A stretch of 6,942 nt of DNA from the NCBI GenBank assembly GCA_029932545.1, contig JAOZPW010000210.1:1-6942 (forward strand), in the 5' to 3' direction. The translations under genes were made by a program, and so were the position numbers. Source of the stretch: Thermoanaerobaculales bacterium. Lineage in GTDB: Bacteria; Acidobacteriota; Thermoanaerobaculia; Thermoanaerobaculales; Sulfomarinibacteraceae. Shown here piece after piece: positions 1 through 4,106 of the stretch. The number at the start of each line of letters is the position of its first letter. Position 1 is the first letter of the stretch. The notes beneath the pieces are model-generated. The model was not told the DNA's origin. It worked only from the letters and a program-made list of their open reading frames with translations, and made no database searches.

Positions 1-20
1 GAAAACTCTTGAAACCCGGC

Positions 21-50
21 AACGATAACGATAACGGGCTCGGGCTCGGG
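21..50 (+). repeat. Hexamer-block repeat, copy 1
   Basis: Five hexamers in perfect phase: AACGAT AACGAT AACGGG CTCGGG CTCGGG. The block switches from an A/T-containing unit to a G/C-only unit through the hybrid hexamer AACGGG. The same block recurs inverted at 3859-3894 and in the same orientation at 3977-4006, always ending in two CTCGGG units. It lies outside any convincing gene. The rest of 1-135 shows no clear promoter or gene. I see this as an intergenic repeat of unknown function, possibly the end of a mobile or REP-like element. Confidence 0.8.
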
Positions 51-135
51 ACGACGCGGCCATCCAGCGCCCCGAAGGGGCACATGCAATCCATTCGACG
101 GATTGCCCAGCGAACAAATCCGGTACTGCCTGCGT

Positions 136-2694
136 ATGATGGGATGGATGAAATCGAAGTGGCGGAGATATGCGGGCCTCGTGGCTCCCGGGGTCATTGC
201 GTTCCTGCTGGCAGGGCTGTCGGTTGCCGACATGTTTCTTCCCCGGCCCTATGACGGTGTCATCCTAGAGAGCGATACTCCGGGCAGTCCGGTAGTTCGT
301 CACGTGGTTCCACATTCCGGTGCGGCGGAGGCCGGGATCAGGTCCGGGGATGTCATCGTTGGTATTGACCGCACGGTCCTGGAAGGGACGACCCACGCAC
401 AAGAAATCCTCAACCGGCACTCCATTGGCGAACGGGTTTCCTACCTGATCCGATCCGGTGGGCGCTTTGGCCCTGCCGGACACATGGCTGAGGTAGGCGT
501 TGAACTCGGGCGGAGGCGGATCGGCGACACCAGTTACCTCTATGCCGTTCTCTTGGGTTTTGCTTTCTTTGCCATCGGCGTCTTCGTTCTGATTCGTCAG
601 CCGCGATTGCCGGCATCGCGGGTCTTTTTCAACCTCTGTGCCTTGTTCCTGCTGTTCTTGGTGTGCCGTCTTCGTCCGGCGTCCTACTCCTGGGTGGATT
701 CGTTGGTCTTGACCACCGGAACCATCGCCCTGCTGCTGTTGCCGACGGTCTTTCTCCACTTCTTTTTGATCTTTCCCCGGCCGATCTGGGAGTGGCGAAG
801 AGACTATCTGGCGGACATCGTTGGATGGATCGCCCACTACAGCCGCCAATTACTGCCCCTCTATGCCATTCCGCCTCTGGTATACGGGGTGACGGTTTTC
901 TGGACCAGGAGGCAAGGGGGTGAGCTGCCGCTGATTTCGGGCGCTCCGATGACCAATTGGTGGGTGATGGTCGGCTTCATGGCCCTGGGATTGGGCGCCC
1001 TGGGCGTCAGTGCTTCGAAACTGCCGGATAGCCGGGAACGTCGTGGGGCCGGTATTGTTTTTCTCGGCGCAATTTTCGGAGTCGTTCCATTCATTGTTCT
1101 CGCGGTTGGATTTCCATCCTTTTTCCATACGGAACGCTTTCTGTTTTATGGCGTTGTTCCGTTGATCCTGGTGCCCTTGACCTTTGCCTACGCCATCATC
1201 CGCTTCCAAGTGCTCAACATCCGAGTCATCCTCCGGAAGAGTGTTTTTTATACCGTGACGACGGCGGTGGTCACTGCGGTCTATGCGCTGGCCATTGCGT
1301 TCGCGAACCAGTTGTTCCGTGGAACCACGGTGGCGGAGTCGGTTCTCTTCCCGGTGTTCTTCGCCCTGGCCATTGTATTGCTTTTCGAGCCCATCAGGCA
1401 GCGCCTTCAAGGTCCGGTCGACCGCTTTTTCTTCGCCGAACGCCACCGTTTGCAAGAAGCCATGGTCGAGATGGGTGAGGCGATGACCGACGAGGTGGAG
1501 TTGGGCCCCGTCGTCGGCCAGTTGGTCGAGCGCCTGCCGGAACTCCTGGGGCTCCACTTCGCCGCTCTTTACCTGGTGCAAGACGCCTCGCTCGAGCGCG
1601 TGGCGGGCCCGGGGGTTCTTTCGGAGAGGCTCCCGAACCTCCCTGTTTTTCATCGTCACCTCAAAAGGCACGGTTCGCTGCTCCGGCTGGAGGGCCTCGC
1701 GCCCTTGCGCCTGCTGTCCGAACCGGTTGACAGGATGGCCGAAGGGTTGGCGTCAGCGGGCGTTGAGATGGTCGGGTTGTTGGCGACAACACGCCGGACC
1801 GTTGGGCTGATCCTGCTGTCGGCGACGTCCGGCCAGACAATTCTGGAACAGGACGAGGAGGACCTTCTTCGCAGTCTGTTTCACCAGGCTTCTCTGGTCC
1901 TCGAGACCAGTCTGCTCCTCGATGACCGGACGCGGCAAGCGGAGTTGGAAAGGGAGTTGAAAATTGCCTCGACGATTCAGACGGCCTTGCTGCCGAAGGA
2001 TCTGAGTGCAGTCGAGGGATGGGAACGGGTGGCCGTTTGCCTGCCCGCTCAGGAGGTCGGTGGCGATTTCTTCACGGAGTTGCCGTGCCCGCGTGCCGGT
2101 GGCGGGGCCCTGGCCTATGGAGATGTTTCGGGCAAGTCGATCTCCGGGGCGTTGATGATGATGGCTTCGCACGAGATCCTCAATGCGATCGCGCTGGGTA
2201 ACCCTGACCCCGAGGATCTGCTGCGACTGGCCAACAAACGACTGTATGGGTTGAAGGACCGCAGCGGAGAGCTTTCGGGTGGGCGTTTTGTGGCATTGGG
2301 CTACCTGGGATTTCCGCCGAACTCCGGGACGCTCCACTATGCCCTCGCTGGGCAGCCACCGCCAATGATTGTCAGGCCCTCCGGTGAGGTCGAGGAGCTT
2401 GGGTTACCTCAACATCGGGTACCGCTGGGGGCCCTGAGTTTTGGGGGACACGATGTCTTGACGGCCGAGTTGGAGGTCGGCGCCCTGATCGTTGCCTATT
2501 CCGACGGTGTCACCGAGGCCCAGGATCCTGCCGGCGAGGTCTTCGGGGAGTATCGTCTCAAGGCAATTCTCTCCGAGAGTACCGGTTCGTGTGCAGACGA
2601 CGTGCTTCAGGAGATAGTTTCAGCTCTCAAACGCTTCACCGAAGGCACGACGCCCTATGACGACGTGACGTTGGTGGTTGCTCGGAGAACGTAG
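136..2694 (+). CDS. PDZ/multi-TM/GAF/PP2C (SpoIIE-type) Ser/Thr phosphatase
   Basis: Predicted membrane-bound protein serine/threonine phosphatase of 852 residues. Order: a membrane segment (about 13-35), a PDZ domain (about 36-109, with SGAAEAGIRSGDVIVGID), about nine more membrane helices (134-419), a GAF-like region (about 445-595), a short coiled linker ending QTALLP, and a PP2C/SpoIIE domain to the C-terminus. Phosphatase motifs visible are VGGDFF (641-646), GDVSGKS (662-668), AGQPPP (738-743, usually AGHPPP), YSDGVTEA (788-795) and PYDDVT (840-845); their Asp residues should bind Mn/Mg. Basic loops after helices 2, 4, 6, 8 and 10 put PDZ outside and the GAF and phosphatase domains inside the cytoplasm. 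Such phosphatases usually dephosphorylate anti-sigma-factor antagonists or similar targets; the partner is not in this window. The start is uncertain: ATG 136, ATG 139, ATG 148 or TTG 103 are all in frame and none has a good Shine-Dalgarno. Domain calls are secure; ligand and substrate are unknown. Confidence 0.93.
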   Translation: MMGWMKSKWRRYAGLVAPGVIAFLLAGLSVADMFLPRPYDGVILESDTPGSPVVRHVVPHSGAAEAGIRSGDVIVGIDRTVLEGTTHAQEILNRHSIGERVSYLIRSGGRFGPAGHMAEVGVELGRRRIGDTSYLYAVLLGFAFFAIGVFVLIRQPRLPASRVFFNLCALFLLFLVCRLRPASYSWVDSLVLTTGTIALLLLPTVFLHFFLIFPRPIWEWRRDYLADIVGWIAHYSRQLLPLYAIPPLVYGVTVFWTRRQGGELPLISGAPMTNWWVMVGFMALGLGALGVSASKLPDSRERRGAGIVFLGAIFGVVPFIVLAVGFPSFFHTERFLFYGVVPLILVPLTFAYAIIRFQVLNIRVILRKSVFYTVTTAVVTAVYALAIAFANQLFRGTTVAESVLFPVFFALAIVLLFEPIRQRLQGPVDRFFFAERHRLQEAMVEMGEAMTDEVELGPVVGQLVERLPELLGLHFAALYLVQDASLERVAGPGVLSERLPNLPVFHRHLKRHGSLLRLEGLAPLRLLSEPVDRMAEGLASAGVEMVGLLATTRRTVGLILLSATSGQTILEQDEEDLLRSLFHQASLVLETSLLLDDRTRQAELERELKIASTIQTALLPKDLSAVEGWERVAVCLPAQEVGGDFFTELPCPRAGGGALAYGDVSGKSISGALMMMASHEILNAIALGNPDPEDLLRLANKRLYGLKDRSGELSGGRFVALGYLGFPPNSGTLHYALAGQPPPMIVRPSGEVEELGLPQHRVPLGALSFGGHDVLTAELEVGALIVAYSDGVTEAQDPAGEVFGEYRLKAILSESTGSCADDVLQEIVSALKRFTEGTTPYDDVTLVVARRT

Positions 2695-2739
2695 GAGAGC
2701 TGGGATGCTCAGACATGCGGGGTGGTCGAAAGTCTGTAG

Positions 2740-2761
2740 GGGTGGACCCCCGTGTCCACCC
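2740..2761. repeat. GTAGGGG-type palindromic intergenic repeat
   Basis: An 8-bp perfect inverted repeat, GGGTGGAC (2740-2747) and GTCCACCC (2754-2761), with a 6-base loop CCCCGT, about 45 bp after the phosphatase stop. There is no T-run after it, so it is a poor intrinsic terminator. The setting GTAGGGGtggac...gtccaCCCGTG resembles dispersed palindromic intergenic repeats I recall from several bacterial phyla; I cannot confirm relatedness here. Confidence 0.5.
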
Positions 2762-2870
2762 GTGTTTGACCTCAGAGCGCTCCCAGAAATCGTGGTCACA
2801 ATCACAGCGACGGTGCCAGGGGGGGTACAGCATCAGTTCGCAGCATCCGCGACAGTCACGAAGAGGCGAA

Positions 2871-2896
2871 AAGGCCGGCAGTAGGCCGCCTTATTT
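2871..2896. terminator. Possible bidirectional terminator between convergent genes
   Basis: AAGGCCGGC (2871-2879) pairs with GCCGCCTT (2885-2892) as an 8-bp stem with one bulged C and the loop AGTAG. On the plus strand it runs into TTATTT; on the minus strand it runs into TTTT. It lies between the phosphatase gene (+, ends 2694) and the hepT-type gene (-, ends 2966), where a shared terminator would be expected. It is closer to the minus-strand operon. The T-runs are short, so the call is tentative. The remainder of 2695-2965 holds nothing I recognise. Confidence 0.35.
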
Positions 2897-2965
2897 CCGA
2901 AGCGCTCGACAAAAGGGCACGAAACCGTCTACCAGTTCCTGCATTCGGCGTAGGCTTCATTCCGG

Positions 2966-3376
2966 CTAGGGCATCCGTGCGCGCACCACAGCAACGAAAT
3001 TGAGGAGGTCGTCGAGGTTGTTTTCCAATACGTCTCGGACAATAGAGAGGTCTACATCGCCGTACCCGTGGACCAGGATGTTCCGAAAACCAACCATATC
3101 GCTGAGAAGGGTAGCCTGGGACTCATCGAGCCAGCCGTTTCGACCGAGCAGGTCGAACAGTTCGCGATTGGTTCTCGGTTCGCCCAGTCGTTCATCGGAC
3201 ACGATGTGGGAGGCGACGTCCTGGGCCGCCTGGATGGCGAGCTGCAGCGTGTGCTCGACAAATCGTTCCTCGCGAACGTCCGTAGCGATGACCTCTGGAT
3301 TGGCTAGCCGTTCAAGCTCGGCCACACAGGTTTCGATGAAGGCCAGTTTTTTTGCCAGGAGTTCCGGGTCTGTCAT
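2966..3376 (-). CDS. hepT: HepT-like HEPN RNase toxin (DUF86)
   Basis: Predicted toxin of a MntA/HepT type VII toxin-antitoxin module, 136 residues, normal for the family. It is all-alpha with the HEPN catalytic motif R-x4-H-x-Y seen as R98-NILV-H103-G-Y105. In characterised systems this motif forms the RNase active site in a dimer, and the antitoxin adds AMP to the Tyr, which inactivates it; Y105 is the expected target here. The ATG overlaps the upstream stop as ATGA (3373-3376) with no strong Shine-Dalgarno, so translation is probably coupled to the antitoxin gene. The catalytic motif is intact, so the toxin should be active if released. The RNA target cannot be read from sequence. Confidence 0.92.
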   Translation of the reverse strand: MTDPELLAKKLAFIETCVAELERLANPEVIATDVREERFVEHTLQLAIQAAQDVASHIVSDERLGEPRTNRELFDLLGRNGWLDESQATLLSDMVGFRNILVHGYGDVDLSIVRDVLENNLDDLLNFVAVVRARMP

Positions 3377-3780
3377 GGCAGTGCCGCCGTTTCGCGTCGA
3401 CGGTATCGATTGAGTGTCGGCATGAGATCGAAGTATTCGTTGCGGGTACGAACTTCAAAACGAATCCGTGCGCCCCGGTCGCGGTCCACCAGCACTCTTC
3501 CGTCTCGGAGTACGCGGTGAACCAGATCAGTCGGCGCCAGATTGAGAATCACGACTTGGACTCTGCGGCCCAATGAATTCTCAAGGAGGGCCTCGAGGTT
3601 GGACCGCAGATCCTGGAGCCGGCCTGGAGGCGTAGTTTGCAGCAGAATACCAATGTCAATATCGCTCGAAGCGGTCGCCGTATCGCGGGCGACACTGCCG
3701 TAGAGGTAGGCGGCCACGAGGTCAGGCCCCGCCGTCGTGAGAACTTCCATGGCACGGTCTTCGATCTGCTGCCGGTTCAT
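3373..3780 (-). CDS. mntA: MntA-like minimal nucleotidyltransferase antitoxin
   Basis: Predicted antitoxin partner of the downstream HepT-like gene, 135 residues, first gene of a two-gene operon. The nucleotidyltransferase signature GS-x10-DxD is complete: G28 S29, then D40-I-D42. Characterised relatives transfer AMP from ATP to the Tyr of the HEPN motif, neutralising the toxin. The C-terminal half carries the familiar pattern LAPTDLVHRVLRDGRVLVDRD. On the following core strand, RRVQVVILN (72-80), many relatives have Asp (VDVV) where this protein has Gln75, so the third acidic residue seems to be absent; transfer could be weak or use another residue. The start at 3780 gives a standard N-terminus but has no Shine-Dalgarno; a TATAAT box sits only 6 bases upstream. 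Family assignment is firm; activity is not. Confidence 0.91.
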   Translation of the reverse strand: MNRQQIEDRAMEVLTTAGPDLVAAYLYGSVARDTATASSDIDIGILLQTTPPGRLQDLRSNLEALLENSLGRRVQVVILNLAPTDLVHRVLRDGRVLVDRDRGARIRFEVRTRNEYFDLMPTLNRYRRRETAALP

Positions 3781-3786
3781 AAGAAG

Positions 3787-3792
3787 ATTATA
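3787..3792 (-). promoter_or_regulatory. -10 box for mntA-hepT, probable leaderless start
   Basis: The minus strand reads TATAAT (a perfect -10 consensus), then CTTCTT, then the mntA ATG at 3780. Six bases between -10 and ATG place transcription initiation at or within a base or two of the start codon, and no Shine-Dalgarno exists in the gap. This is the classic layout of a leaderless mRNA. No convincing -35 is visible at 16-18 bases upstream, so an activator or a weak promoter is possible. Confidence 0.5.
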
Positions 3793-3858
3793 TCCCGGAT
3801 TCTGTGTCCCTTGTTTGAGGTCGTTTTTCTTGAGGTGTATATGCGAGACCAGGGATAA

Positions 3859-3894
3859 CCCGAGCCCGAGCCCGTTATCGTTGTCGTTATCGAT
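3859..3894 (-). repeat. Hexamer-block repeat, copy 2 (inverted)
   Basis: Six in-phase hexamers on the plus strand: CCCGAG CCCGAG CCCGTT ATCGTT GTCGTT ATCGAT. It is the reverse complement of the blocks at 21-50 and 3977-4006, with one extra, slightly diverged unit. A further GATAAC at 3854-3859 faces GTTATC at 3874-3879. It lies in the divergent intergenic region upstream of mntA. Confidence 0.8.
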
Positions 3895-3976
3895 TTACGT
3901 CGCCCCATGAAGCCGGGCCTCTAGACAGACGTTTCAGTGGTGTTTTGAGCTGGCGTCGAACCAGAAAAGTGTCGGG

Positions 3977-4006
3977 CACGGTAACGGTAACGGGCTCGGG
4001 CTCGGG
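3977..4006 (+). repeat. Hexamer-block repeat, copy 3
   Basis: Five in-phase hexamers: CACGGT AACGGT AACGGG CTCGGG CTCGGG, in the same orientation as copy 1 but with GGT in place of GAT in the variable units. It is preceded by CCAGAAAAGTGTCGGG. It ends 55 bp before the -35 box of the peptidase gene. Confidence 0.8.
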
Positions 4007-4061
4007 AAAATACATCGTTGTGCCATCACCGGAAGATTCTCCCGCAAGCGCCTGATGAGAG

Positions 4062-4089
4062 ATGACAGTTTTCGTTCGCGGAGTACAAT
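4062..4089 (+). promoter_or_regulatory. Sigma70-like promoter of the peptidase gene
   Basis: -35 ATGACA (4062-4067, 5 of 6 to consensus) and -10 TACAAT (4084-4089, 5 of 6), 16 bases apart. Transcription would begin near 4096, giving a leader of only about 11 bases that contains the Shine-Dalgarno. Its position just before the start codon supports the start chosen for the gene. Confidence 0.6.
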
Positions 4090-4096
4090 GCGCACC

Positions 4097-4101
4097 GGAG
4101 G
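4097..4101 (+). promoter_or_regulatory. Shine-Dalgarno GGAGG of the peptidase gene
   Basis: GGAGG, 5 bases before ATG 4107. It is the best ribosome binding site in the window and fixes the start of the long 3' gene. Confidence 0.75.
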
Positions 4102-4106
4102 TGCGT

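Larger units (their letters stand above)
3859..4006. other. 148-bp element with hexamer-block inverted ends
   Basis: Copy 2 and copy 3 of the hexamer block face each other as imperfect terminal inverted repeats of about 27-30 bp; CCCGAGCCCGAGCCCGTTA is identical in both. They enclose an 82-bp core (3895-3976) that has no gene and ends in CCAGAAAAGTGTCGGGCAC. There is no clear target-site duplication outside the ends. It could be a small non-autonomous (MITE or REP-type) insertion, a structured non-coding element, or two independent repeat copies. The arms could fold into a long hairpin between the mntA and peptidase promoters. Function unknown. Confidence 0.45.

Noticed and set aside
9..254. 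Small plus-strand reading frame across the first repeat
   Set aside because: Its N-terminal part is translated hexamer repeat (NDNDNGLGLG) and the rest overlaps the phosphatase gene in another frame; no family resemblance.
265..849. 194-codon minus-strand frame antisense to the phosphatase gene
   Set aside because: A shadow of the PDZ and membrane region; Gln/Arg-rich composition typical of antisense GC-rich coding DNA.
850..1671. 273-codon minus-strand frame antisense to the phosphatase gene
   Set aside because: No recognisable domain, and the opposite strand encodes convincing membrane helices and GAF-like sequence.
2705..2884. 59-codon frame after the phosphatase with GGAGAG 5 bases before its ATG
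   Set aside because: It is mostly the palindromic repeat (CRGGPPCPP) and low-information sequence, and it ends inside the proposed terminator stem; the ribosome site is probably chance.
3000..3413. 137-codon plus-strand frame opposite hepT
   Set aside because: Ser/Arg-rich antisense product; hepT on the minus strand has an intact HEPN motif and operon structure.
21..4006. CRISPR array or tandem-repeat locus
   Set aside because: The three blocks are far apart, in mixed orientation, and lack regularly spaced unique spacers.
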